A DNA stretch of 22,131 nt. Source: a virus. Below, in pieces: positions 1 through 6,408 of this stretch. Location of the stretch: positions 1 to 22,131 of IMG/VR virus record IMGVR_UViG_3300005338_000036. One strand, written 5' to 3'. The first letter of the stretch is position 1. Every line of letters starts with the position of its first letter. The position numbers and the translations under genes were made by a program. The notes below the pieces were generated by a model that saw only the letters and a list, made by a program, of their open reading frames with translations, had not been told where the DNA came from and ran no database searches.

Positions 1-138
1 ACGCGGTTCCCACTGCATCATCTCCACTTGGCCGACCCACGCGTCGTCGATAGGCCACCAATCACGTTCCACGCGGGCGTCCCAATGGGGAGTTCTGTCG
101 AATAAGTAATCAAAAAAAGCTGAACATTGCCAAGGCAT
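1..138 (-). CDS. Partial hypothetical protein, N-terminal 46 residues, runs off the left edge
   Basis: An open frame starts at an ATG (136-138) and continues to base 1 without a stop, so the gene is cut by the window edge. The first residues read MPWQCSAFFDYLFDRTPHWD, and the visible part is strikingly rich in Trp and Asp. A TGA in frame six bases before the ATG fixes this as the first possible ATG. No Shine-Dalgarno is obvious. It lies on the same strand as, and downstream of, the glycosyltransferase block and the GIY-YIG gene, so it may belong to the same late transcript. I do not recognise a family from so short a piece. Confidence 0.5.
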   Translation of the reverse strand, partial: MPWQCSAFFDYLFDRTPHWDARVERDWWPIDDAWVGQVEMMQWEPR

Positions 139-309
139 TGTATATCAAGTAGTTACGCATGATTCTCAAACTAAACTACAAACTAGAATCACGCAGATTT
201 GCTAACTTGGGATGCCGTCTCCACCAGCGTTCGCTGGTTTAGCGGTTAAGAAAACCGCAGGCTTGGAAGTGTCTCAGCGTTCCGTCCGTCTCACCGACCG
301 GGAGAACTG
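139..309. other. Non-coding gap with several hairpins
   Basis: No convincing gene on either strand. The segment contains inverted repeats: 223-229 with 232-238 (ACCAGCG/CGCTGGT) and 242-247 with 253-258 (GCGGTT/AACCGC). A further hairpin, 294-299 with 313-318 (CCGACC/GGTCGG), straddles the stop codon of the GIY-YIG gene. None is followed by a T-run on the minus strand, so they are not typical intrinsic terminators. The rest (about 139-220) is AT-richer and featureless. Confidence 0.4.
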
Positions 310-1065
310 CTAGGTCGGGTTTGAAGCTGGTTGAACCAGCGACGGGGTTAAGGAAGCACTGTTTTGAAGTGAAGTCAACCGTTGCCTTTCGCACCGAGCC
401 TTGGCAGCGATACTCATTTTGCGTCGAGCCTCATCAGATTTCGGCTTTCCTCTGAGAGCCGCGCCGATTTTTGCGCTGTGCTCGGCGGTAAATTTCTTCC
501 CCAACTTGGCAGCGCGACACTTGGCAATGTGATCTGCCGATTGCTTTTTCCCTTTGAGATGTTTGCCGCCGGACGCGCTCATCTTGGCGCGAGTTTCTTC
601 TGATTTCTTTCGGCCCTTCAACGCAAGACTCAATGCGGCTTTCGTCTCAGGCGATAAATGCTTGCCTTTATTTGGATGTCCAAACTTTGCGTACTTGTCG
701 CGCAAGTATTGTTTGTAAGCCTCCGACTTTGGCTTACCGCGATTGGCGGCTGAGATTTTAGCACGTATCTCAGGAGTCATCTCAATGGCACCGCCATCGC
801 CGCCATTGGCGATGTTAACGACCTGCCAGCCCAGAACTCGGTACCAATGAATGTAGGTGCGCTCCCACTGTTCCCATTCATCAAATGGAACTTCTTGGAT
901 CACCTCCAACACTGGTTCGAGTCCGAGATCAATAAGCTGTCGCCACCAATTCGCTTTATGAGTCTGCTCGAACTGTATGGAATAGCGATGCTCATTGACG
1001 CGCGTGTAAGGGTTATCCGCCTTACCGATATATACGTGAGTATCGCCCGGTCTCGGGTCTCTCAA
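310..1065 (-). CDS. GIY-YIG homing endonuclease with NUMOD3-type repeats; start codon uncertain
   Basis: The N-terminal part is a GIY-YIG nuclease domain: VYIGKADNPYTRVNEHR supplies the YIG and the conserved Arg, WEQWERTYIHW the likely catalytic Glu, and NIANGG the closing Asn. From about residue 95 onward come repeated NUMOD3-like modules (GKPKSEAYK, GKHLSPETKAAL, GRKKSEETRAKM, GKKFTAEHSAKI, GKPKSDEARRKM), known DNA-binding motifs of phage homing nucleases. The only usable start is a TTG at 1063-1065, but the first half of the motif (CYIYCL, 1063-1080) lies immediately upstream in the same frame, which is open back to 1197 with no ATG, GTG or TTG. So either an unusual start, a +1 frameshift from the preceding gene, or an N-terminally damaged gene. 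It acts on DNA as a mobile-element nuclease and follows the glycosyltransferase at 1124. Confidence 0.85.
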   Translation of the reverse strand: MRDPRPGDTHVYIGKADNPYTRVNEHRYSIQFEQTHKANWWRQLIDLGLEPVLEVIQEVPFDEWEQWERTYIHWYRVLGWQVVNIANGGDGGAIEMTPEIRAKISAANRGKPKSEAYKQYLRDKYAKFGHPNKGKHLSPETKAALSLALKGRKKSEETRAKMSASGGKHLKGKKQSADHIAKCRAAKLGKKFTAEHSAKIGAALRGKPKSDEARRKMSIAAKARCERQRLTSLQNSASLTPSLVQPASNPT

Positions 1066-1123
1066 ACAGTAGATGTAGCAGCTTCTTGCGATGCCTCGAT
1101 TGAAACAAAACCGCGCGGGAAAA

Positions 1124-1705
1124 TCAAGGCTGGAGTGGGGCGTGCGTGCGTTTTTCTCTGAATTTGTGGTTCGGATGGAACACGAGTTTTTGCGCGCTCA
1201 GGTCTGCGTAACCGACGCCAAGTTGGTCGCGCAACCACGCATTGAGCCAGCTATCCCAGCAAGGGTGGCCGATGCGAAAATGGTTCGGAACGATTGGCCA
1301 GCAACGCTGCCACACGGCGGGATGCGCGATGAACGCATCGAGTCCATTGTCAACCCTGCGGGCTTGGCGCGTGTCGCTGTTAAATTCCAAACGAAACGAA
1401 GTAGCGGCTTGGTATCGGCGCATCGTGTTGTAAAATGCGGTGTGGGCCTTTGGATCAAGCACGATGTCGGCGTTAATGATGCAGGCAGGTTCGGAAACGA
1501 TAGCGGCCATCTGCATGAGCAATTTGATGGAAGGGAAATCCGGTGAGGCCACAAACACGGTCTTGGGAGAACTTAGACGACGTTCCGGTGCTCCGAAGTA
1601 AAACACGCGATCAAACACAGGAAGCCACGACTGAAAGGCGCGCATCTGGTTGAACGCGATTTGAGATGCTTCCGAGAAAGCCCGAAACGACGATACGGCA
1701 ATCAC
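1124..1705 (-). CDS. Putative glycosyltransferase (GT-A-like), 193 aa
   Basis: The start is GTG at 1703-1705, overlapping the TGA of the upstream methyltransferase gene (GTGA), which supports coupled translation. ACIINADIVL carries a DxD-like acidic motif (residues about 73-82). Later NGLDAFIAHPAVW and IGHPCWDSWLNAWL follow a pattern seen in small phage-encoded sugar transferases, where a conserved Trp-Asp/Trp region closes the active site. It is short for a full GT-A enzyme. The stop codon TGA (1124-1126) follows a CCT Pro codon, and the GIY-YIG frame overlaps its last 24 codons. Likely role: transfer of a sugar onto a virion or host-surface target together with the neighbouring transferases. 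Acceptor and donor cannot be told from sequence. Confidence 0.6.
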   Translation of the reverse strand: MIAVSSFRAFSEASQIAFNQMRAFQSWLPVFDRVFYFGAPERRLSSPKTVFVASPDFPSIKLLMQMAAIVSEPACIINADIVLDPKAHTAFYNTMRRYQAATSFRLEFNSDTRQARRVDNGLDAFIAHPAVWQRCWPIVPNHFRIGHPCWDSWLNAWLRDQLGVGYADLSAQKLVFHPNHKFREKRTHAPLQP

Positions 1706-2394
1706 CGCTTTGGTCGCATAATTACGTCAAGCTGGCTTTCCTTGAGCGTGTGCCGCGCATCCACGAACTGCATTTCGTATCCGACACTCTCTAAGAGGTC
1801 CAGCACCGTTGCCTTCGTGTAACCATAATGACGTAGGGCGCTGTCGTTGAGTTCGACGAACAGAGTTGGCTTGAACTTTGCAATCGTATCCAACGCGCCG
1901 CGAATCACATCCGGCTCGCATCCTTCAGCGTCAATTTTGATGAATCGGCACGAGGCCAGCGCAATGTCGTCCAATCGGCGCATGAGCGTGTTCCCTGGAC
2001 GATCTTTTTCAACGCACACAGTCCCCATGTTTGTGTCAGTTGGAGTGCGTAGCGCAACCGTCATGTAAGCATTGCCAAGGGCGCAGTTGTGCAACTCAAC
2101 TTGCGGCAGGTCGCGGCAGTTTACGGCGAGACAAACAAACGACGGCAAGTATGGCTCGAACGCCAACACCCGGCCCGATCCCCCGACCTTCTTGGCGTAG
2201 GAAACCGTGTGCGTGCCGATGTTCGCGCCGACATCAACCACGGTGTCGCCCTCGTTGAACAATGGCAGGATGTGCAAAGGCACCGTCTGGTCGGTGACGA
2301 TTGTCTTTGCCTGCTCAACCCATGTGCTCATGTGGCTGTCGTTTGGCAGCACGGCGAGCGTGTAGCTCTCTGCGTCTTGGATCAGCTTAATCAT
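1702..2394 (-). CDS. FkbM-family SAM-dependent methyltransferase, 230 aa
   Basis: The chosen start is the ATG at 2392-2394, overlapping the TGA of the upstream gene (ATGA). A longer frame exists to 2487 but its extra 31 residues overlap the preceding gene in another frame. Motif I for SAM binding is VVDVGANIGTHTVSYA, followed by VLAFEPYLPSF (acidic end of strand 2) and the FkbM hallmark FIKIDAEGCEPDVIRGA, with FVELND near the C-terminus. FkbM enzymes O-methylate sugars and polyketide-type hydroxyls. Placed between glycosyltransferases, it probably caps or decorates a glycan. The C-terminus overlaps the next gene by four bases. Confidence 0.88.
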   Translation of the reverse strand: MIKLIQDAESYTLAVLPNDSHMSTWVEQAKTIVTDQTVPLHILPLFNEGDTVVDVGANIGTHTVSYAKKVGGSGRVLAFEPYLPSFVCLAVNCRDLPQVELHNCALGNAYMTVALRTPTDTNMGTVCVEKDRPGNTLMRRLDDIALASCRFIKIDAEGCEPDVIRGALDTIAKFKPTLFVELNDSALRHYGYTKATVLDLLESVGYEMQFVDARHTLKESQLDVIMRPKR

Positions 2395-2945
2395 TTTATG
2401 TAGAACCAGGACGAGCACGGCGTCACGGTGAACGTGATATTGCGCTCTTGGCACCATCTCAAAACCGCAGTATCCACATCGCAACAAGCCCCGCCTTCAT
2501 GGTCGTTCTTGAAATCGTGCCCGCCGATCAATCCTCCTGGTCGGATTTTTGCAGTCCACGCGTCGAGGTCCGATAACACATTCCGATAATCGTGTGCGCC
2601 ATCCAGATAAACGCCGTCCAATTGACGATTGCTGAACTGCTTTGCCGCAGTCAGCGACAACATGCGAACCAAAGTTGCCCTGGAATCCTGTTCGGCCAAT
2701 TGCCTGCATTGCTCGTACCAATCATCGAACGGAGCGTTTTGATTGGTCGCTTCAAGATAGTCTGATGGGTCTTGCCGCGCCCAAGGGTCCACCAGATACA
2801 ATCGGCGACCTTTCCATGTGCTCAGAATCTTGGCGGCAAACCGCCCTTCGGCAGATCCAACCTCAACAAACTCGCCGAGCAAACCGCGCTCGTTTAGCCA
2901 ATAGCCAAGCATGTCCCGGTGCGTGAGAGGTGCGACCGTGTTCAT
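2391..2945 (-). CDS. Class I SAM-dependent methyltransferase (Methyltransf_24-like), 184 aa
   Basis: Motif I is FVEVGSAEGRFAAKI (residues about 26-40), followed by LYLVDPW, where the acidic residue would bind the SAM ribose. The segment LDGVYLDGAHDYRNVLSDL and the following PGGLIGGHDF are characteristic of Methyltransf_24-type enzymes often found in polysaccharide biosynthesis clusters. The ATG start overlaps the stop of the upstream glycosyltransferase (ATGA), and its own stop overlaps the FkbM gene the same way. Likely role: methylation of a sugar during glycan modification. The substrate is not deducible. Confidence 0.8.
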   Translation of the reverse strand: MNTVAPLTHRDMLGYWLNERGLLGEFVEVGSAEGRFAAKILSTWKGRRLYLVDPWARQDPSDYLEATNQNAPFDDWYEQCRQLAEQDSRATLVRMLSLTAAKQFSNRQLDGVYLDGAHDYRNVLSDLDAWTAKIRPGGLIGGHDFKNDHEGGACCDVDTAVLRWCQERNITFTVTPCSSWFYIK

Positions 2946-3703
2946 AGGCCAAGTTCGCTGAACACCTTTCGCGGTGTAAGGTTCAAGCCGAATGGCGTGC
3001 TCTGCGGCTTGTCGATTGGACTGTGCGACCAGAACTGAATCAACTTGTCTGCCGGGCGTGGATCCTTCGCCACATCAATCCAATGATAGGCGTCGTGGTG
3101 CTCGAACCACGCATAAGCGCCGATAACATTGTGCTCGCTGAATCCCCACGGGAAGTCGGCTTTTCTCGACAGCACATAATCGTCAAACGATTGGCTGTGC
3201 AGTTCTCTGATGCGCTCTCGCAGTCCTGGGTAAACCGCGATGGGATTGACCTGCGGATGGCGGCGCATGAACTCATGTGAAATGAGTCGCTTCAGTGTGT
3301 TCTGCGTCGGCACCTGCCACGGGTTGTTGGTCAGCCGCGCATAAGACTCCATTAACATCACCGGCTTACCATCCACGAAGTAATCTTCGGGCGCGACTGG
3401 TTTGCTAAACACACAATCGCTATCGGTGTGCAACACAAAGTCCGATCCCTTACACCACAGGTCGGCATGGCACTTCATTACCTGATGGTGCAGGTGCCAT
3501 TTGGCTTTGTCTGAGTCGCGCGCGTAGGTCGCTAAATGACATCCGGCTGGCAGTGCCAAATATCGGAATCCGTTGACTTCCTGCTCCGGTACAAGGACGA
3601 CGGTCTCGTGGAAGCCGGTCGCGAACTTGGTTATGCTTCGCAGACAATACTCAAGCCACGGTAGGTCTTGCATCCAACTTACGATCAAGATTGAGACTTT
3701 CAT
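2942..3703 (-). CDS. Putative GT-A glycosyltransferase, 253 aa
   Basis: It begins with a Rossmann-like strand (MKVSILIVSWMQDLPWLEYC) typical of family-2-like transferases. The motif FVLHTDSDCVF (about residues 89-99) is a clear D-x-D metal/nucleotide-sugar site. Downstream, FPWGFSEHNVIGAYAWFEHH resembles the acceptor-side region of DUF6492-like transferases that act on surface glycans. The ATG at 3701-3703 lies inside the end of the upstream transferase gene (53-base overlap), and its TGA overlaps the next ATG. The long overlap argues for tight co-evolution of the two transferase genes. Donor and acceptor unknown. Confidence 0.75.
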   Translation of the reverse strand: MKVSILIVSWMQDLPWLEYCLRSITKFATGFHETVVLVPEQEVNGFRYLALPAGCHLATYARDSDKAKWHLHHQVMKCHADLWCKGSDFVLHTDSDCVFSKPVAPEDYFVDGKPVMLMESYARLTNNPWQVPTQNTLKRLISHEFMRRHPQVNPIAVYPGLRERIRELHSQSFDDYVLSRKADFPWGFSEHNVIGAYAWFEHHDAYHWIDVAKDPRPADKLIQFWSHSPIDKPQSTPFGLNLTPRKVFSELGL

Positions 3704-4394
3704 TGAGGCGCTTTATCAAACTGCCATCTTTGCATCGGTGCATCAGGACGGTGCTATCGGGTATCCAACGCTTAACATCTGCGATTGATTTGAAATGCGG
3801 CGGGTTGCCTGTTGTGGCGTGTGGCCGATCATTAATCAAACCCCAGAAATGAAAAATCAGGTCGCTAGCATCGTGACAATCCGCAATCATCTCGTCGCGC
3901 ATCACGTAATCCCATGCTTGATTGGTCGCAACCATCGCTTTTGGGCAACGACTCGCGGTATCAGGCGGGTAAATGGCGACTCCGTTGCAATGCCCCATGT
4001 GCGGAACGATAGCCCCCATGAATGCTTTGCCGCACTGCGCGTAAGCTACGTCAAGTTGTTTCAACCAATCAGATTTCAGAGGTATTGCGTCGGCTTCAAG
4101 CCATAACCACGACGACGCACCAGCCAACATGCGCCGCGCTGTCGATTGCCATGCGAGATTTGGACCAAGGGGCCACCCTGAATTCGCTGGACATGGATAC
4201 GAAAACTTTTCGACGTGAGCAAATACAACACGGGCGATATTATCAATCGCTTCAACAAACCTGTGTTGCAAAGAGGATGGGAAAACCAAAACAGCGTTGA
4301 AGTCAATCGAGCCATGCAATGCGCCCATCCACTTCAGCGTGTCGAGCATCGAGACGGCGTCTTTGGCGCAAAATGGTAGCGCAACACAAAGCAC
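3651..4394 (-). CDS. Putative glycosyltransferase, 247 aa
   Basis: The start is a GTG (4392-4394) preceded at 7 bases by a strong Shine-Dalgarno GGAGGG (complement of 4402-4407), which is embedded in the last codons of the upstream gene. SSWLWLEADAIPLKSDWL (about residues 93-110) supplies the acidic DxD-like centre. Similar phrases occur in phage-encoded transferases, with a short N-terminal Rossmann strand (LCVALPFCAKD). VPHMGHCNGVAIYPP would be near the acceptor site. It opens the run of five glycan-modifying genes. The family assignment is from motif pattern only. Confidence 0.65.
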   Translation of the reverse strand: MLCVALPFCAKDAVSMLDTLKWMGALHGSIDFNAVLVFPSSLQHRFVEAIDNIARVVFAHVEKFSYPCPANSGWPLGPNLAWQSTARRMLAGASSWLWLEADAIPLKSDWLKQLDVAYAQCGKAFMGAIVPHMGHCNGVAIYPPDTASRCPKAMVATNQAWDYVMRDEMIADCHDASDLIFHFWGLINDRPHATTGNPPHFKSIADVKRWIPDSTVLMHRCKDGSLIKRLNESLNLDRKLDARPTVA

Positions 4395-4397
4395 GCG

Positions 4398-4679
4398 CTA
4401 ACCCTCCATCGGGTTTGAAACGATACTCCAGTGATAGCGTTTGGACTCTTCTATGACAGATTTCCACTCGCGATCAACTTCTTCTTTAGACATGCGTTCC
4501 ACTTCGTTTATAGCGCGAGTTGCGGCTTTTAACGCACGCCATTTAGCCAAATTTTGATGCGCGTCGCTCATGCCAAAGTCGAAAGTTTCCAGTTCGATGA
4601 CGAGTTTGTCAGTATCGGCGCGAACGGAATTTCGTGAATTGCCCCAGCCAATTCCTTCTAACTTAATTCCTTCTGGCAT
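4398..4679 (-). CDS. Hypothetical protein, 93 aa
   Basis: I prefer the ATG at 4677-4679 over a TTG two codons upstream because GGAGGG (complement of 4686-4691) sits 6 bases before it. The protein starts MPEGIKLEGIGWGNSRN and continues as charged, probably helical sequence (KAATRAINEVERMSKEEVDREW). No known family is recognised. It sits between the scaffold-like gene and the first glycosyltransferase. Its last residues, PMEG, are the same as those of the upstream gene and come from a repeated 13-base sequence carrying the Shine-Dalgarno. Confidence 0.7.
   Translation of the reverse strand: MPEGIKLEGIGWGNSRNSVRADTDKLVIELETFDFGMSDAHQNLAKWRALKAATRAINEVERMSKEEVDREWKSVIEESKRYHWSIVSNPMEG
4400..4412 (-). 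promoter_or_regulatory. Shine-Dalgarno embedded in a repeated gene-end sequence (copy 2)
   Basis: The minus strand reads CCGATGGAGGGTT, encoding the terminal PMEG of the 93-aa protein and providing GGAGGG 7 bases before the GTG of the glycosyltransferase. An identical 13-mer lies at 4684-4696. Confidence 0.6.
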
Positions 4680-4681
4680 AA

Positions 4682-5968
4682 TCAACCCTCCATCGGATAC
4701 GCGGCCATTTCTTCAGCGAGGTCTTTGTAGTCGCCCACAGGCACAGCATCTGACTTCGGCTTCGGCTTACCCGGCTTGCTACCGCGCAATTCCTCGACAT
4801 CTTTTAGAGCGGCGGCGAGTTCGGCCTTTGCCGCGAGCAGTTGTTTTCGCGTGACGCCGAATAGCGCGGCCCGGTGCAGCACGCTTGCTTGTAATCCAAC
4901 CTTCTCCGCGAGCGTCATGTTGCCGTTGCCAGAAAATAGCTTCTGAACCGGACCATAACCCTTGGCCAGCGTCTCTTTCATCTCCGCGTCGTCCGGGTCA
5001 ATGCCCAAGTCGCGGTAGTATTTCGCCTGCGTCTCTTGGTTTGCGATGCGCCACATACGGTCGGCGGCTTCGCGTTCCTGCGCGGTGTGGGCTTGTGTCT
5101 TCTTTTCTTCCTCCGCGCCACGGTTGCGATACTCGGCGATGGCCTCCTTCATGTCCTCCTGCTGGCGATGTAGGTCGTGATAATGGTTCATCACGAGTTG
5201 AAAGGAATCACCGAAGGCTCGCTTAGCCGCGCCGTACGCTTTGCCCGCTGGAAGATTGTAGATTTCTATGAAGTCCTCGACGGTCGCCGGGCGCGTGCGC
5301 GGTTGCTGAGTGTCTTCGTCAACGCCTTCGATGTATTCCAACTGGCGCACATCATTGAAAGCGCGTGCTTCCGTGCGCTTGAATGGAGCGAGATGCTTCG
5401 TCTTGAACTCGTCGCTTTCCTCGTACGCCTTGAGACGCAATCGACCTTCGTATTCTTCGATGCGCTTGTTTGCGGCGGCGAGTTGTTCAGCGAGAGGTCC
5501 AGTATCCGATTTAGCAGTTGAAGCAATTCCATCAAGCTCAGCGATTCGAGCTTCAAGCTCCTGAGCGCGCGCAGTAAGTTGCTTGTTCTCCTTTTTCGTC
5601 GATTCATACGCCTTCTTGAGTTCGCGATTCGTTCGGAACACCGGCTCGGGCGGGTCGTCGCCGGGCTTGGGCGCGGCAGGTTCCTTGTCGTCGGCTTTCG
5701 CAGGCGGTGCGTCGTCTTTGAGAGGTGCGTCATCGTCGTCTTTCTTCTCCGGCGCGGGCGTCGGGTCTGCGTCCACGGCGGCAGGTAAAGCGTCCTCGTC
5801 CTCGAAGAAGTTGCTGCGCTCTCCGGCGCGACCGGGCGCAGGGACTGGCGCGGGCCTCGGAGCGGGTGCTTGCGGGGCTGGCTTCGGTGCTGGCGTGACT
5901 GGTGCTATCGCTGGCGCAGGAGCGGGTGCGGCGGCGACGGGTGCGGGAGGTGCGGCGGCGACGGGCAT
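4682..5968 (-). CDS. Putative scaffolding-like protein, 428 aa
   Basis: Residues 1-50 are a Pro/Ala-rich tail, and 51-115 are acidic and disordered (FFEDEDALPAA, KKDDDDAPLKDD). A predicted coiled coil follows (about 118-185: NRELKKAYESTKKENKQLTA, EQLAAANKRIEEYEGRLRLK), then a helical, charged body (EDFIEIYNLPAGKAYGAAKR, QEDMKEAIAEYRNRG) and a Lys-rich end. Acidic, coiled-coil, low-complexity proteins of this size in a virion gene train are typical of capsid scaffolds, but the adjacent capsid gene needed to prove this is not recognised in the window. The ATG start (5966-5968) lies 3 bases after the upstream stop. It ends in PMEG with a Shine-Dalgarno for the next gene. A tail or internal protein is possible. 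Confidence 0.55.
   Translation of the reverse strand: MPVAAAPPAPVAAAPAPAPAIAPVTPAPKPAPQAPAPRPAPVPAPGRAGERSNFFEDEDALPAAVDADPTPAPEKKDDDDAPLKDDAPPAKADDKEPAAPKPGDDPPEPVFRTNRELKKAYESTKKENKQLTARAQELEARIAELDGIASTAKSDTGPLAEQLAAANKRIEEYEGRLRLKAYEESDEFKTKHLAPFKRTEARAFNDVRQLEYIEGVDEDTQQPRTRPATVEDFIEIYNLPAGKAYGAAKRAFGDSFQLVMNHYHDLHRQQEDMKEAIAEYRNRGAEEEKKTQAHTAQEREAADRMWRIANQETQAKYYRDLGIDPDDAEMKETLAKGYGPVQKLFSGNGNMTLAEKVGLQASVLHRAALFGVTRKQLLAAKAELAAALKDVEELRGSKPGKPKPKSDAVPVGDYKDLAEEMAAYPMEG
4684..4696 (-). promoter_or_regulatory. Shine-Dalgarno embedded in a repeated gene-end sequence (copy 1)
   Basis: The minus strand reads CCGATGGAGGGTT, identical to 4400-4412. It ends the scaffold-like gene (PMEG, then TGA) and places GGAGGG 6 bases before the ATG at 4677-4679, which decides that start over the upstream TTG. 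Confidence 0.6.
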
Positions 5969-5971
5969 AGG

Positions 5972-6256
5972 TCAATCTTTCTTCATGTTGCGTTCGGCGA
6001 TCTTGCGTTCAACGTCGTAATCGAGGCGCGGCGGACTCGCAACGCTTATCGCTTCGACCGGCTCGGCGCAATTCATAAAGATTTGCAGGAACTTCTTCGC
6101 GCCAGCCAGTTGATCGGCGTTCGCGCCGTCCATCGCCATCTTCGCCAGCGAAAAAACAGCGGCTTCGTGGAAGGTTCGCTTGCGGACTTCATCGCGCCAA
6201 GTGCGGGACAGCGCCTCATCCTGACGAAACAGTTCAGTGGCTTGCAGGGCGATCAT
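5972..6256 (-). CDS. Hypothetical protein, 94 aa
   Basis: The ATG at 6254-6256 shares one base with the TGA of the upstream 49-aa gene (TGATG), a classical coupled start. The protein is charged and mostly helical (FRQDEALSRTWRDEVRKRTF, LAGAKKFLQIFMNCAEPVEA) and ends ERKIAERNMKKD. No family is recognised. Its stop is followed by the short junction CCT and the ATG of the scaffold-like gene. It is probably a small virion-assembly or accessory protein. Confidence 0.7.
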   Translation of the reverse strand: MIALQATELFRQDEALSRTWRDEVRKRTFHEAAVFSLAKMAMDGANADQLAGAKKFLQIFMNCAEPVEAISVASPPRLDYDVERKIAERNMKKD

Positions 6257-6405
6257 CAGTATTTGCTGTTACGCTTTGCGCGAGCCGCGTCAGCGCGGGC
6301 GAATTCCTTCGAGACGTTGCGCGGCGGGCATTTCTTATACGCCTTCGACGGCGCGTAAGCGCATATTCTCATCAGGCCAGCTTGTTTTTTAGAGACCGAT
6401 GGCAT
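6256..6405 (-). CDS. Small basic phage protein, 49 aa (DUF3008-like)
   Basis: A short gene easily missed by length cut-offs. It starts MPSVSKKQAGLMRICAYAPS, continues with KAYKKCPPRNVSKEFARADA and ends with a basic tail. The opening MPSVSKKQ-G-M and the VSKEFARAD segment match the pattern of short phage proteins of the DUF3008 type (MPxxSKKQxxFM followed by a Lys/Asp helix). Its ATG is 3 bases after the stop of the 1304-aa gene and its TGA overlaps the next ATG. This fills an otherwise unexplained 150-base gap exactly. The function of such proteins is unknown. Confidence 0.78.
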   Translation of the reverse strand: MPSVSKKQAGLMRICAYAPSKAYKKCPPRNVSKEFARADAARAKRNSKY

Positions 6406-6408
6406 AGG

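Noticed and set aside
215-290. tRNA-like stretch (TGGTTTAGCGG resembling a D-arm)
   Set aside because: No T-arm consensus, no paired acceptor stem and no plausible anticodon arm; the stems found are simple local hairpins.
139-1123. Definite group I intron around the GIY-YIG gene
   Set aside because: Hairpins are present, but I could not identify the conserved P4-P7 core or splice sites, so it is only raised as a possibility.
2395-2487. N-terminal extension of the FkbM methyltransferase
   Set aside because: The extra 31 residues lie over the preceding methyltransferase gene and show no family resemblance; the ATG at 2394 has the usual ATGA overlap.
5583-6020. Plus-strand Gly/Ala/Ser-rich frame
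   Set aside because: It is the complement of the Pro/Ala-rich start of the scaffold-like gene, and low-complexity GC-rich codons keep it open by chance.
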